Shown in pieces: positions 7,244 through 17,573 of a stretch of DNA of 64,000 bases (position 1 is its first letter; every line of letters starts with the position of its first letter). A model generated the notes under the pieces. That model ran no database searches and was not told where the DNA came from. It was given only the letters and a program-made list of their open reading frames with translations. This DNA is from an uncultured Lachnospiraceae bacterium (GTDB lineage Bacteria > Bacillota > Clostridia > Lachnospirales > Lachnospiraceae): NCBI GenBank assembly GCA_910586205.1, contig CAJUGD010000002.1:1-64000 (forward strand), written 5' to 3'. Made by a program: the position numbers and the translations under genes.

Positions 7244-8473
7244 TCACCCCAAAAGCTCCCGGATCTCCCCAATCAAATACAAGGAGCCGACTACATACAG
7301 CCTGTCCCCCTCCAAACGGTGGGAAAGCGCTGCCTTTAAAGCTTCGGCAGCCGTCTCATACGCCTCCACCTGCATACAGCCGGCCTGTCTGAATTGATCT
7401 GCCAGCAGCTCTTTTGCGGCTCCTCTTTCGTCTCTTAAATGCACCACGGTTACCCGGACTAGGGGAAGCTGATTACAAAGTTCCTGAATCATTTCCCTGT
7501 AATCCTTATCCTCCACGGCAGCAAATAAAAGGTGAATCTGCCTGGATTCCTTTTTCATCTGTTCCTTTACTGCTTGTATAAAACCACGGATCCCTCCTGG
7601 ATTATGAGCGCCGTCCAACCAGATATCGGATGCCGCTTTCTCCATCCTGCCTGGCCATGAAACCTTCCTAAGACCTGCACTGCACACCTTCTCATCAACA
7701 CCAGGAATCTCCAGCACTTTTAAAACCTTCCTTGCCAAAGCGGCGTTTCTTGCCTGATAGGGAGCTGCAAAGTTTTTCTGATCCTCCTCTGCCTCATCCT
7801 CTTGTCCAACCGGCCAGGCCGCAGCTTTTGCCGTCCTGGCCTGGCAGCAGATCACTTCTGAAGCAGCAGGATCCCAATCATCATAAATCACGGGTACTCC
7901 CGTCTTGATAATCCCTGCCTTTTCTGCCGCAATCTCCGGAATTGTCTCCCCAAGATATTGGGTGTGATCCAGGCTGATGGACGTGATCACACACGCCTTA
8001 GGATGCCGGATCACATTCGTCGTATCCAGCCGTCCTCCCAGCCCTGTCTCCAGGATTACATAATCCACCTTTTCCCGTGCAAACATTACCATTGCCATAA
8101 GAAACACAAACTCAAAAAATGTTGGATGAAAATATCCTCTCCCCTTCATTTTTTTTACTGTTTCCAGCACTTGCCCAAAGCAGTCCTCAAAAAGCTTCTT
8201 ATCAGCCAGCTCCCCGCCTATCAGAAATCTTTCCCGGATGTCTGACAAATGGGGAGAAATAAATGTTCCCACTTTGTATCCGGCTTCCTTTAAAATGGCG
8301 GTCAGATCTGCGCAGACAGAGCCTTTTCCATTGGTTCCTGCCACATGGATTATGGAAAGCCCCTTTTCCGGGTCTCCTAACTCCACGAGAAAATCCCTCA
8401 CTTGTTCTAAGGAGTTTTTCTTTTTCGTCCAAAATGGTATCTTTAAAAGATAATCTTTCGCCTGTTCATCCAT
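7244..8473 (-). CDS. folC: folylpolyglutamate synthase / dihydrofolate synthase
   Basis: A 409-residue Mur-ligase family enzyme that adds glutamate to folates (and often to dihydropteroate). The ATP loop HVAGTNGKGS is at about residues 43-52, followed by the folate-site S-P-H-L (about 73). E-T-G-L-G-G-R-L-D-T-T-N-V (about 143-155) is diagnostic, and W-L-D-G-A-H-N-P-G-G lies in the C-terminal domain. It lies 61 bases after valS, and the valS-folC order is common in Firmicutes. Translation probably depends on the T-box transcript. Confidence 0.95.
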   Translation of the reverse strand: MDEQAKDYLLKIPFWTKKKNSLEQVRDFLVELGDPEKGLSIIHVAGTNGKGSVCADLTAILKEAGYKVGTFISPHLSDIRERFLIGGELADKKLFEDCFGQVLETVKKMKGRGYFHPTFFEFVFLMAMVMFAREKVDYVILETGLGGRLDTTNVIRHPKACVITSISLDHTQYLGETIPEIAAEKAGIIKTGVPVIYDDWDPAASEVICCQARTAKAAAWPVGQEDEAEEDQKNFAAPYQARNAALARKVLKVLEIPGVDEKVCSAGLRKVSWPGRMEKAASDIWLDGAHNPGGIRGFIQAVKEQMKKESRQIHLLFAAVEDKDYREMIQELCNQLPLVRVTVVHLRDERGAAKELLADQFRQAGCMQVEAYETAAEALKAALSHRLEGDRLYVVGSLYLIGEIRELLG

Positions 8474-8534
8474 AACTATAGTATATGTGAATTTTTTCTG
8501 TTTATGACATCTGCTTTTCTAAAGCTCCTTGCCA

Positions 8535-11246
8535 TTACCCTTGAAGCTGTGCCAGCCGGGCCTCAACCTGGACCATCATCTGTGTATATTTTTCCAGTTT
8601 TTCCCGTTCTTCCTGAATCTTTGCCTCCGGCGCTTTGCTGACAAATCTTTCATTGGAAAGCATTCCGTTGACCCGTGCCAGCTCCTTTTTCAGCCGCTCC
8701 TGCTCCTTTTTCAGCCGCTCCACTTCCTTTTCCACATCAACCAGTTCTGCAAACGGCATATAGATTGTTGCCTGGGAGATCACCGCTGACACGGCATCCT
8801 TCGCAATCCCGGACTTATCCTTCTGAAGATTTACCTCACTGGCAAATCCCAACATAGCAAAGAACACTCTGCTGTGGTCAAAGATCTCTAAAACCTTCTC
8901 ATCCTCTGAAACCACATACACTTTTGCTTTTCTGCTTGGCGGCACATTCATGGAAGTGCGCACATTGCGGATTGCCCGGACTGCCTCCTTGATCACCTCC
9001 ACCTCGCGCTCCTCAGACCCAAAGCTCCAGTCTTTTCGGTATACCGGCCAGGCTGAGATCATGATGGATTCCTCCTCGTCCTGAAGATTGCAGAATATCT
9101 CCTCTGTCAAAAACGGCATGTAGGGATGCAGAAGCTTCAGCGACTGAATCAGCACCGTCTTAAGAGTCCAAAGCGCTCCGGCCCTGGTCTGGTTATTCTC
9201 ATCCCATAGCCTGGGCTTTACCATCTCAATATACCAGTCACAGAACTCCTCCCAAATAAAGTCATATACCTTCTGCAAGGCAATCCCCAGCTCATACTTG
9301 TCCAAATTCTCCGTCATATCCCGAGCCAGCTTGTTTGCCTTGGAAAGAATCCACTTATCCGGCATGGTAAGGCAAAGTTCCTCTCCTGCCCCATCCAGCG
9401 CTTTTCCATTTCCTGCCCCATAGAATGCCTCATACTCCTTAAGCTTTTCCACAGGAGCATGTTCCATGTTCATCATAATAAACCGGGATGCATTCCACAC
9501 CTTATTTGCAAAATTCCTGCTGTTCTCCACCCGTTCCCAATAAAAGCGCATGTCATTTCCCGGCGCATTTCCGGTAATCAAGGTCATGCGCAGAGCATCT
9601 GCCCCGTACTGGTCAATGACCTCTAACGGGTCAATTCCGTTTCCTAAAGATTTGCTCATCTTGCGTCCCTGGCTGTCCCGCACCAATCCATGAATCAGCA
9701 CTGTGTGGAAGGGACATTTCCCTGTCTGCTCCAGCCCGGAAAACACCATGCGGATAACCCAGAAAAAGATAATGTCATAGCCTGTCACCAACACATCTGT
9801 AGGATAAAAATACTCCAAATCCTCTGTCTTTTCAGGCCAGCCCAATGTTGAGAAGGGCCACAGGGCAGAGGAAAACCAGGTATCCAGCGTATCCTCCTCC
9901 TGAGCAAAATGGACGCCGCCGCATTTAGGACATTTTTCCGGCATGGTCTTAGCTACCACAATCTCGCCGCAGTCCTGGCAGGTATAGGCAGGAATCCTGT
10001 GTCCCCACCAAAGCTGCCGGGAAATGCACCAGTCCCGGATTCCCTCTAACCAGTGAAGATAGGTCTTTCCAAATCCTTCCGGCACAATCTTCAGATCCCC
10101 GTTTTTCAGTGCTTCTATGGCAGGCTTTGCCATTTCCTCCATCTTTACAAACCACTGTGGCTTTATCATAGGCTCCACTGTGGTGCCGCATTTATCATGG
10201 GTGCCCACATTATGAGAGTGAGGAACAACTTTCACCAAAAGACCCAGCTCCTTCAGATCCTCCACAATGGCTTTTCTTGCCTCATACCGGTCCATTCCAT
10301 CATAGGGACTGCCGGCAAAGTCAACGGTGGCATCATCATGCAGGATACAGATTTCCTCTAAACCATGACGCCGGCCTACCTCAAAATCATTGGGGTCATG
10401 GGCCGGAGTAATCTTTACACAGCCGGTCCCAAAGTCCTTATCCACATACTCGTCTGCCACCACCGGAATCTGTCTTCCGGTCAGAGGAAGCTCCAGCATT
10501 TTCCCGATCAAATCCTGGTATCGTTCATCCTCCGGATTTACAGCCACTGCCGTATCCCCTAAAAGGGTCTCCGGGCGGGTGGTGGCAATCTCCACAAACT
10601 TTCCTTCTTCCCCTGCTATCGGATAATTGATGTGCCAGAAAAAGCCGTCCTGTTCCTCATGCTCTACCTCTGCATCTGAGATCGAAGTCCTGCACACCGG
10701 ACACCAGTTGATAATTCGGGAGCCTTTGTAAATATATCCCTTTTCATACAGCTTGACAAACACCTCCAGCACTGCATCCGAACAGCCCTTGTCCATGGTA
10801 AAACGCTCCCGGTCCCAATCTGCGGAAGATCCCATTTTGTAAAGCTGATTAATAATCCGGGTTCCATATTCGTTTTTCCACTCCCAGCACTTCTCCAGAA
10901 ATCCGTCTCTGCCCAAATCCTGCTTTTTAATGCCCTCAGACTTAAGCTTTTCGATCACCTTTACTTCTGTGGCAATCGCCGCATGATCTGTTCCCGGCTG
11001 CCAAAGAGCCTCATACCCCTGCATTCTTTTATATCGGATCAAAATATCCTGCATGGTATTATCCAAAGCATGTCCCATGTGAAGCTGTCCGGTAACATTA
11101 GGCGGCGGCATTACAATCGTAAACGGCTTCTTTCCCTCTCTCTTTCCCCGTCTGGCGTCAGCATGGAAATATCCGTTATCCAGCCATTTTTGATATAGCT
11201 TTTCCTCAATCTGAGATGGGTTGTAATTCTTTTCCAATTCTTTCAT
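8535..11246 (-). CDS. valS: valyl-tRNA synthetase
   Basis: A class I aminoacyl-tRNA synthetase of about 903 residues. It has the HIGH-type signature (PPPNVTGQLHMGHALDN, near residue 50), a CP1 editing domain with T-T-R-P-E-T, the KMSKS loop (GRKMSKSLGNGIDP) and a C-terminal coiled coil typical of ValRS. The ATG at 11246 sits 7 bases after AGGAGG; an ATG two codons upstream is too close. A T-box leader precedes it, so expression responds to uncharged tRNA-Val. Confidence 0.98.
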   Translation of the reverse strand: MKELEKNYNPSQIEEKLYQKWLDNGYFHADARRGKREGKKPFTIVMPPPNVTGQLHMGHALDNTMQDILIRYKRMQGYEALWQPGTDHAAIATEVKVIEKLKSEGIKKQDLGRDGFLEKCWEWKNEYGTRIINQLYKMGSSADWDRERFTMDKGCSDAVLEVFVKLYEKGYIYKGSRIINWCPVCRTSISDAEVEHEEQDGFFWHINYPIAGEEGKFVEIATTRPETLLGDTAVAVNPEDERYQDLIGKMLELPLTGRQIPVVADEYVDKDFGTGCVKITPAHDPNDFEVGRRHGLEEICILHDDATVDFAGSPYDGMDRYEARKAIVEDLKELGLLVKVVPHSHNVGTHDKCGTTVEPMIKPQWFVKMEEMAKPAIEALKNGDLKIVPEGFGKTYLHWLEGIRDWCISRQLWWGHRIPAYTCQDCGEIVVAKTMPEKCPKCGGVHFAQEEDTLDTWFSSALWPFSTLGWPEKTEDLEYFYPTDVLVTGYDIIFFWVIRMVFSGLEQTGKCPFHTVLIHGLVRDSQGRKMSKSLGNGIDPLEVIDQYGADALRMTLITGNAPGNDMRFYWERVENSRNFANKVWNASRFIMMNMEHAPVEKLKEYEAFYGAGNGKALDGAGEELCLTMPDKWILSKANKLARDMTENLDKYELGIALQKVYDFIWEEFCDWYIEMVKPRLWDENNQTRAGALWTLKTVLIQSLKLLHPYMPFLTEEIFCNLQDEEESIMISAWPVYRKDWSFGSEEREVEVIKEAVRAIRNVRTSMNVPPSRKAKVYVVSEDEKVLEIFDHSRVFFAMLGFASEVNLQKDKSGIAKDAVSAVISQATIYMPFAELVDVEKEVERLKKEQERLKKELARVNGMLSNERFVSKAPEAKIQEEREKLEKYTQMMVQVEARLAQLQG

Positions 11247-11331
11247 GATCATCCCTCCTGGTGTTAAATCCTTGTTATTTCCAAAGCAAAAAATTCGTGC
11301 TTTATTTCATAAGAAAAGCTTCCTATAAAAT

Positions 11332-11652
11332 AAAAAAACGCCCTCTATCCAGGTAAATGCCTGTACAAAGGGCGAAAATCCATTCCGCGGTACCACCTTT
11401 TTTATACTGCCCTTAAACTCCAAAACAGCCAGGACAGTATCTCTCTGAATCCTTAACGCGGACAAAACGTGAAATCCTACTATTTCCTGTCATATCCTGA
11501 CAGAAAGCTGAAATCTCTCCAGCCTTATCTTCAGATCCCCGGCTCCAAAGCTACCTTCCATACGTTTTCCCCCGGACCGCCTTTCAGCCGGTGAACGATC
11601 CTCTCTGCCGGGTATTCCGATGTACTCCTCTTTCTCATTGCCTTTTTGGTAT
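11332..11652 (-). promoter_or_regulatory. T-box leader controlling valS
   Basis: The minus strand contains the T-box core GGTGGTACCGCGG (11385-11397), which pairs with the tRNA acceptor end. After it a GC-rich terminator hairpin (11340-11373) ends in seven T residues. The 5' part has the stem I AG-bulge pattern (G-A-G-A-A-A-G-A-G-G-A-G-T-A). A GTA at 11552-11554, followed by G and inside the expected specifier context, is a plausible valine specifier codon. Uncharged tRNA-Val would favour the antiterminator and valS expression. Confidence 0.93.
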
Positions 11653-11659
11653 AGTCCTT

Positions 11660-11688
11660 ATCATAAAAGCTTTTTATAAGTTTGTCAA
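11660..11688 (-). promoter_or_regulatory. sigma-A promoter of the T-box-valS operon
   Basis: TTGACA (11683-11688) and TATGAT (11660-11665) lie 17 bases apart on the minus strand, immediately after the stop codon of the preceding TPR gene. No terminator separates the two, so some read-through from upstream is likely. Confidence 0.85.
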
Positions 11689-11700
11689 GTAAAAAATCCC

Positions 11701-12513
11701 TTATGCCATATTCCGATACTCCTGCTTCCACTGGTACACCAGCTTTGCCTCCCCCTCCAGACGCTTCACCGGATCCTGTCGGAACAAATCCTCCAGCTTT
11801 TTCATCTGTTCAGCCTCCTTGGCCTTTTCCCTGGCCTTCTCCATCCTCTGATTCCATGCTTTTCTTTTCTGTTCTGTAATTTCCCCTGCCAATTCACCGC
11901 TTAAAGACAGCCGCTCATCCATCTGGCTTAAATGATACAGACGCTCCAAAACCTCATCCTGCTCTTTCTTTTTGTAAGAATTTTCAAAAGCCTCAAAAGC
12001 CTTCTGCATTTGAAACATCCTTGCATAACAGGAACCCAGATTATTCCAAATCCTTGCAAAAAACATATCATCCACAAACTCCCCCGGCGGATATTCCAAA
12101 AGCTCTTTATAAAGCTTCACGGCCCTGCCATACTGCCCTAAGGAAAACAGCTCGTCGGCCTTCATCCTTTTAAAATCCGCCGGATGCTTTTTCCTTAAAG
12201 CCGCTGCCATCTGACGGAAGCGGCCCACCTCTGACATACTGTAATAATCGCATTCCTGCAAAATGATCAGCAGCGCCTCATCTGGATTGTCCCCGTTTTT
12301 CATCCACCTCTCCAGCTTAAGAGCCAAAAACCCCTGGTTTAGTTCTTCTCTCAAAAAGGTTAAGAGCCGTTCATCGATAAAATCGTCCAATACCAGAAGG
12401 GGATGGTTGAATATCACATAAGACAGCTCCTGGGATGAATACAAATGAACCCCCATAGCTTCCACAAAATAAGGCCGCTTCACATGCTCCTGCCTGCACA
12501 ACAATAAACTCAT
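11701..12513 (-). CDS. TPR-like protein of the DUF5716/DUF5717 cluster
   Basis: A 270-residue soluble protein. The middle (about residues 110-200) has TPR-like helices such as E-L-F-S-L-G-Q-Y-G-R-A-V-K-L-Y and I-W-N-N-L-G-S-C-Y-A-R-M-F-Q-M-Q-K-A-F. The C-terminus is a long charged helix rich in K and E. Its start ATG overlaps the stop of the actin-like gene upstream (ATGA), so the two are translationally coupled and probably work together. It has no known function. Confidence 0.6.
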   Translation of the reverse strand: MSLLLCRQEHVKRPYFVEAMGVHLYSSQELSYVIFNHPLLVLDDFIDERLLTFLREELNQGFLALKLERWMKNGDNPDEALLIILQECDYYSMSEVGRFRQMAAALRKKHPADFKRMKADELFSLGQYGRAVKLYKELLEYPPGEFVDDMFFARIWNNLGSCYARMFQMQKAFEAFENSYKKKEQDEVLERLYHLSQMDERLSLSGELAGEITEQKRKAWNQRMEKAREKAKEAEQMKKLEDLFRQDPVKRLEGEAKLVYQWKQEYRNMA

Positions 12514-13733
12514 AACATAACCTCTTGCCTGATCTGTACCCCGGAGGCCGGAAACAGCTCTCCAAACCCCCGATCCTGCAATGTTACTTCCATTGTACGC
12601 TCATCCAAAAAGAGAATCCGAATCTGTACCCGGGTCGTTCGATCCGGACGCTTGGGAAACCCCTCTAAAGGAATGGAAATCATCCTCTTTTTCTTGGAGT
12701 CCACTGATGTGACGATAAAATCTACGGTTTTTTGACGATCCGGAATCACATCAATCACAGAAACCCGGTCATACCAGCAGTCACCTGCCGCTGCCACCGT
12801 CACATTGGTCTCCTGGCCCCGGTGCAGTACATTCATAGAAACCGTGGTCTTTAACCGGCCGTCGCAAATGCAGGTAAAGGGCAGGGCAGCCTTTCCCTCC
12901 GGATCCTCTGCCGCCCGGCACGCTGCCCCTTTGGCAAAAAGTCCCTGTTCCACAAAAACCTTTCTTTTTGTACACAAAAACTTCATCAGTCCCTTTGCCC
13001 AATCCTGATCCGAAAAGCCCTTTCCCGTCAAAAACACTGCCGAGTATGCTTTTCTTGCCATCATCCGCTCCGCACAGGCAGTAAGAATCTTATCTGCTAA
13101 CCGGCCGCCTGAAGGGTTCTTTAAAATATCCAGATTAAACCATTCTTCCAGATCTTCATACTCTGCAATAACCGTGATCTTTTTCATCCCCCGCTGGACT
13201 TTCATCTCATAATACCGCAGCCCTACCTCTGACAAATCAAACATGCCTACCGTATTATTCCAGATCTCCTTTTTCTGGCTTAAAATATAATAGATAAATC
13301 CCTCCGAATGACTGATCACCTGCACCCGTTCCTCCGGAATCCCCATGCGCACCGCACAGTCCCGCAGCATATGGTTCAGCCTGGGTTCCAGCTTCTTTAC
13401 GGCAAAAACTATCTGTCCGATTTCTTCCTTTTTGTATTCTTCCATAGGCAGCTTTAACACCCGCTCCAAATACAGATATAAAAGCTCCTTTCCCCCATAA
13501 CGCACTTCCCCCAGGGTAGCGGTCCCATCCCGCATGGCAAGATTTACCAGCTTGTCAACAATGATCCCATCCCCTTTAAGCGTATGGGCATAAGCCTCCT
13601 CCCCCACATACCACTCGTCCACATATTTATTGCGGCATATCACCGTGGGAATCGTCCACGTCTTCTCCTCATCCGGGCAATTCATCTGCGTATATTCATC
13701 GCACAGATCAATCCCCACCAAAAGTCCGTCCAT
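12510..13733 (-). CDS. actin/Hsp70-like fold protein, DUF5716-like
   Basis: A 407-residue protein of a family found in Lachnospiraceae (I believe DUF5716; a profile search would confirm). The start resembles the phosphate-1 motif of actin/Hsp70 ATPases (G-L-L-V-G-I-D-L-C-D-E-Y). A later H-S-E-G-F-I-Y-Y-I and V-G-M-F-D-L-S-E-V-G (about residues 165-200) resemble an Hsp70-like nucleotide core, and A-V-F-L-T-G-K-G-F an adenosine motif. The C-terminus is beta-rich. I chose the ATG at 13733 (AGAGGA 8 bases upstream), which puts the motif at the N-terminus. It is coupled to the TPR gene. Confidence 0.6.
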   Translation of the reverse strand: MDGLLVGIDLCDEYTQMNCPDEEKTWTIPTVICRNKYVDEWYVGEEAYAHTLKGDGIIVDKLVNLAMRDGTATLGEVRYGGKELLYLYLERVLKLPMEEYKKEEIGQIVFAVKKLEPRLNHMLRDCAVRMGIPEERVQVISHSEGFIYYILSQKKEIWNNTVGMFDLSEVGLRYYEMKVQRGMKKITVIAEYEDLEEWFNLDILKNPSGGRLADKILTACAERMMARKAYSAVFLTGKGFSDQDWAKGLMKFLCTKRKVFVEQGLFAKGAACRAAEDPEGKAALPFTCICDGRLKTTVSMNVLHRGQETNVTVAAAGDCWYDRVSVIDVIPDRQKTVDFIVTSVDSKKKRMISIPLEGFPKRPDRTTRVQIRILFLDERTMEVTLQDRGFGELFPASGVQIRQEVML

Positions 13734-13795
13734 AGATCCATTCCTCTTTCCCATTTCAATCATTTCACTCAAACCAAATCCCAGCAAAGTTCAAT

Positions 13796-16700
13796 TCAAA
13801 TAACCTGGAACAGCTCCTCCATCACAACGCTGTCCTCCACATAACTTTTCATCTTTTCCCTTAAGGCCCCTTCCTCTTTTAAAGCAACACAAAGTCCCAG
13901 CTCATTTAGGGACGCAAACCGGCTTCCTTCCTTTTTCTCTCCGTCCGGTTCCCAGGAAAGGCTTCCTTCCTTTACTAATGTAAGCTTTTCTTCTTTTTTC
14001 TCAAAAACCCGATATTCCAGAATCTCCCCCTCAAACAACACCTTCTGGCGCACAAAGATTCCCGGATATACCCGGCGCATTTCTTCCCAGTGATATTCTT
14101 CCTCCTCTGGCAAGACTCTTACCTGCAGAGCTGGTGTAGAGTTGCGGTCTCCCTGATACTCTACCATCACCTGCTCCATAACAGAATCCGGCATGGGAAT
14201 CCATTTACCCAGATCCCGAAACCAGGAAAATACCATTCCCCCTGACATCAGATATCCCACAGCCGCCCGGCATGTCTTAAGCCGATCTCCGTCAAGTACC
14301 GGCAAAGACGCATAATAGCGGGAGAGCGCTAAAAGATATACATCCGGAACCTTGTCAAAATCCGTAATCCCCTTAATGGCCCCCTCCAGGTATTCAAATA
14401 CCCGGTCTTTGGCAGGCTGACCCTTGAGAAAATACTCTGATGACTTCATGGTAAAATATGCTTTAATCAAAGTCTCTCCTGTCTTCTTTCCCGCCACATA
14501 CCAGTCAAACACCGGATCCATCCGATCCGTCTCTCCGGTAAAAAGCTGTTGGGCCAAAAGCCGTTCCGGCAGGTCATATACCTCCACCCTCTCCCGCACT
14601 GCCTGGCTTAAGATCTTAAACATTTGTTTTCCGGAGCCGTTAAAATACTCACAGAGATAATCCAGCAGAACACCGTCATGCTTCCCTTTTGAAAACAAAT
14701 CACAGGCCATAGTCAGCAGTGTCTCATCCTCATCAAAAATCTGCTGGAGGATCATCTGGCTGCACATTTTCAAAAGCCTTGTCTTTTTGATATCCTCGCT
14801 TCCATACCTGCGGATCCGAGTCCATGCCTCTTTTATATAGTCCTGCTGAATCAACGTCTCACAGATTCCCACCCGTTCCTTTCTGGTAATCCTGTCCATG
14901 TTAATTCCAAGTAAATACTCTCCGCCGCCTGCCGCCGCATTTCCCTCTGTCTCTGCCCGGCTCTGGTAATACTGAATAATGCGGCCAAGGATTCTCCTCC
15001 GATACAGAGACTTAAACTTCAGATCGGAAGAAATCCTTTCCAGTGTCATCACATCCTCCTCGCCGGATACCCCCTTATCTACAATATCTCCGCATTCCTG
15101 CAGCCGCAGCATCTCATGACCAGGATAAACCTCATAACACCGTTCCAGAAGCTCCCGCACATCTTTCTTTTCCATAGCCAGAAGCTTTTCACAGGAAATA
15201 TTGGCATAACGGTTGCCAAAACCATCCTGAAACAGAATCACGGAATGTTCCCTGAACAGGGGCACATATGCCATCCCGTCCTTGACCAGAAATGCATCTT
15301 CTTCCTCTAACTCCTCATAACATACTACCACGTATTTTATATTAGGGTTGTCAATCTTTATTCTACAGGACCGAAGAACGGCAGGAAGTACCCTGGCCAC
15401 CCGCTGGTCTATCATTTCCTTATAAATCATATGCTGGTAGAGCACCACCAGCCGCCTGTTGACCCGGGCGCTTAAAAGCTGCTCCATTGTGAATTTCTCA
15501 ATGTCCCTCTCATACTGCTTATAAAGCTCCGAATCCTGGTTCATATATTTTAAAATATTCATGTACAAAAGGGAGCGGCTGTAATCATCCATGGACTTTT
15601 CGTAGGAAAAATACAGCAGTACTTCCTTTGGCAGCAGATAAGGATAATCCTTTGGAATGGAAAACAGATAATACTCATAAAGTCCCGTCAGGCTGACCTC
15701 GGCCTTCAAGGCTTTTTCATACCAGGGAAAGTACTTCTCCTCCCGGCAGTCTCCTCGAATAAGCATCCCGCAGACTGCGCTTAAAAACTCTTTCTCCGGA
15801 TATTTCTCATAAAGCGCTGCCAAAAGCCGGTAGCCAGACCGGCTGTAGGTCTTGACCGCACCTGCCAGCTCAGAAATTCGAACTGCCACATCCCGCTCTA
15901 AAAGCTCCCTGCGAACAGCAAAATGCAGAACCTGAATCTCAAATTTCCCCAGCCGATGAATCAGATGAGGTTCCTTTCTGTACAGGAAGAATGCCTGGGC
16001 ATATAAAAACGGACTGGAACAGCCCTTCTCAAAAAGTCTTCTCATCCGGTCTAAAAGCTCCGCCGGATTCTCCCGAAGTCTTGGCTCCAGCCTAAGCCAC
16101 AGCAAAAAAAGATAGGGATGTCCATTCTCGTCCAAAAGGCAGCGCTTCACAAGCCGAACCAGGCTCTCCCTCTGGCCCTCCTTTTTGTTCTGCAAATGCA
16201 AAAGATATTGATAAAAACAATATAGCTCCGGTTCCTCCCGCCGCAGATCTAAAAGCTCTCCCCTGCGGTTTTCCAAAAGTCCGTCCGCCCTGCTCTCCTG
16301 GCCTTCCATGAGGGCAATCTCTGCCTGCAGAAGAACAATGAGAGGAGTCTCCCCATTTATCCGGCGCAGATTCTCTGTCTCCTGTCTCATTTGTCCGATA
16401 AAACTCCGCCCGGCAGCGCCGCTGTTCTCCTGACCTCCTGACTCCTGCCATCCGTTTTCCTTCTTGCTCTGCTTTAAAAGCTCCAGCTCATACTGCAGCC
16501 GCAAAGACAGATAACGGCTCAGATTCTCCCTGTGTGCGCTGCGGGGCAGCTTAAGATCCTCGTCACCCCCCTGGGCTTCTACATGCACCAGTTCAAAGTC
16601 CCGTATGGTTGCAATCAAAAACGCTCCTAAGTTCCTTCCTCCGTGAAGCCTGGCCGGATTCACAATATACCCGACCTTACACACACCATCTTTAAAATCC

Positions 16701-17431
16701 TGAAGAGTAAAAAACTTCTTGGGCAATTCTAAAAAATCACCGTCTGCTGACACCTGAAACTGTACATATCCCCAGGTGCTGGCATGTACCTCCAGCCACT
16801 GTTTTGTAGGCTTTTCCTGTTTCTCAAAAGAAAGATGATGGCTTTCTACCTCCAGCCTTACCGGCTCCTTAGCCTTTAAGGCCACCAGAAATTCCTCTAA
16901 AAGATTCTGCCGGTTCCCTCTGCTTTTCAGCCCGTCATACAGAGCCCGTGTATGGATATCCTGCATAAAAGGCGCTTCCACAAAATCCTGGTATTCAAAA
17001 AGTCGAAGGGCTGTCTCCTGATCCTTTCTGGCCAGCTCTGCAAAATCTTCCACCGTGTTCAGGCTTTCCAATGTCCGGCCCGACGCCTCCACCGCTATGG
17101 AAAAAGAATACGGCACTTTTCGTTCCCCGGCATTGGTCACAAGATAAAAGGCCCCCGCAATCACATCTTTCTGGGTCAGGTACATGCTGTCGATCTCGAA
17201 TGTAATGCGATTGCGGACGCCGCCGAATGCGTTATTGACAACGCGGACACGGATGTTGGAAGAATATACCAGCCCTTTGACATAACGGCTTTCCTCATCT
17301 GCCACGGTTATTGTTTTTCTTGTCACTTCTCCGGCGTAGACTGTGTCCGTCAGTTCTTCCGGACTTATAACCAGCCTTAGAGCCTCCGAGTCAAGAAGGC
17401 CCTTTGACAGCCGGTTTATTCTTTCTCTCAT
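13796..17431 (-). CDS. very large DUF5717-like protein of unknown function
   Basis: A 1211-residue protein without membrane segments or signal peptide. The first 110 residues look like a beta-sandwich. A second beta-rich block (about 195-300) is followed by hundreds of residues of alpha-helical solenoid, with charged helices and TPR-like spacing. The C-terminal 100 residues are again beta-rich. I believe this is DUF5717, usually beside DUF5716. The ATG has AGGTGG upstream. The first gene of a three-gene operon, it probably acts as a scaffold for its actin-like neighbour. That role is inference. Confidence 0.6.
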   Translation of the reverse strand: MRERINRLSKGLLDSEALRLVISPEELTDTVYAGEVTRKTITVADEESRYVKGLVYSSNIRVRVVNNAFGGVRNRITFEIDSMYLTQKDVIAGAFYLVTNAGERKVPYSFSIAVEASGRTLESLNTVEDFAELARKDQETALRLFEYQDFVEAPFMQDIHTRALYDGLKSRGNRQNLLEEFLVALKAKEPVRLEVESHHLSFEKQEKPTKQWLEVHASTWGYVQFQVSADGDFLELPKKFFTLQDFKDGVCKVGYIVNPARLHGGRNLGAFLIATIRDFELVHVEAQGGDEDLKLPRSAHRENLSRYLSLRLQYELELLKQSKKENGWQESGGQENSGAAGRSFIGQMRQETENLRRINGETPLIVLLQAEIALMEGQESRADGLLENRRGELLDLRREEPELYCFYQYLLHLQNKKEGQRESLVRLVKRCLLDENGHPYLFLLWLRLEPRLRENPAELLDRMRRLFEKGCSSPFLYAQAFFLYRKEPHLIHRLGKFEIQVLHFAVRRELLERDVAVRISELAGAVKTYSRSGYRLLAALYEKYPEKEFLSAVCGMLIRGDCREEKYFPWYEKALKAEVSLTGLYEYYLFSIPKDYPYLLPKEVLLYFSYEKSMDDYSRSLLYMNILKYMNQDSELYKQYERDIEKFTMEQLLSARVNRRLVVLYQHMIYKEMIDQRVARVLPAVLRSCRIKIDNPNIKYVVVCYEELEEEDAFLVKDGMAYVPLFREHSVILFQDGFGNRYANISCEKLLAMEKKDVRELLERCYEVYPGHEMLRLQECGDIVDKGVSGEEDVMTLERISSDLKFKSLYRRRILGRIIQYYQSRAETEGNAAAGGGEYLLGINMDRITRKERVGICETLIQQDYIKEAWTRIRRYGSEDIKKTRLLKMCSQMILQQIFDEDETLLTMACDLFSKGKHDGVLLDYLCEYFNGSGKQMFKILSQAVRERVEVYDLPERLLAQQLFTGETDRMDPVFDWYVAGKKTGETLIKAYFTMKSSEYFLKGQPAKDRVFEYLEGAIKGITDFDKVPDVYLLALSRYYASLPVLDGDRLKTCRAAVGYLMSGGMVFSWFRDLGKWIPMPDSVMEQVMVEYQGDRNSTPALQVRVLPEEEEYHWEEMRRVYPGIFVRQKVLFEGEILEYRVFEKKEEKLTLVKEGSLSWEPDGEKKEGSRFASLNELGLCVALKEEGALREKMKSYVEDSVVMEELFQVI

Positions 17432-17484
17432 AGTACCACCTGTTCAAAAATTCGTCATTTCATCTTATCTTAGCATATTTTCAC

Positions 17485-17513
17485 TTGATTTAAAAGGTTT
17501 AAATTGGTATGAT
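17485..17513 (+). promoter_or_regulatory. sigma-A promoter of the DUF4364 gene
   Basis: TTGATT (17485-17490) and TATGAT (17508-17513) are 17 bases apart. The ATG of the downstream gene lies about 60 bases further, behind AAAGAGG. Confidence 0.6.
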
Positions 17514-17573
17514 AAAGAAAAAGTTTAAATGGCAGTTACATTTAAGCTCCTATGACATGAAAAGAGGCACGCT

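Noticed and set aside
11531..11731. Minus-strand open frame of 66 codons in the valS leader
   Set aside because: It overlaps the T-box stem I and the promoter; the RNA structure explains the sequence.
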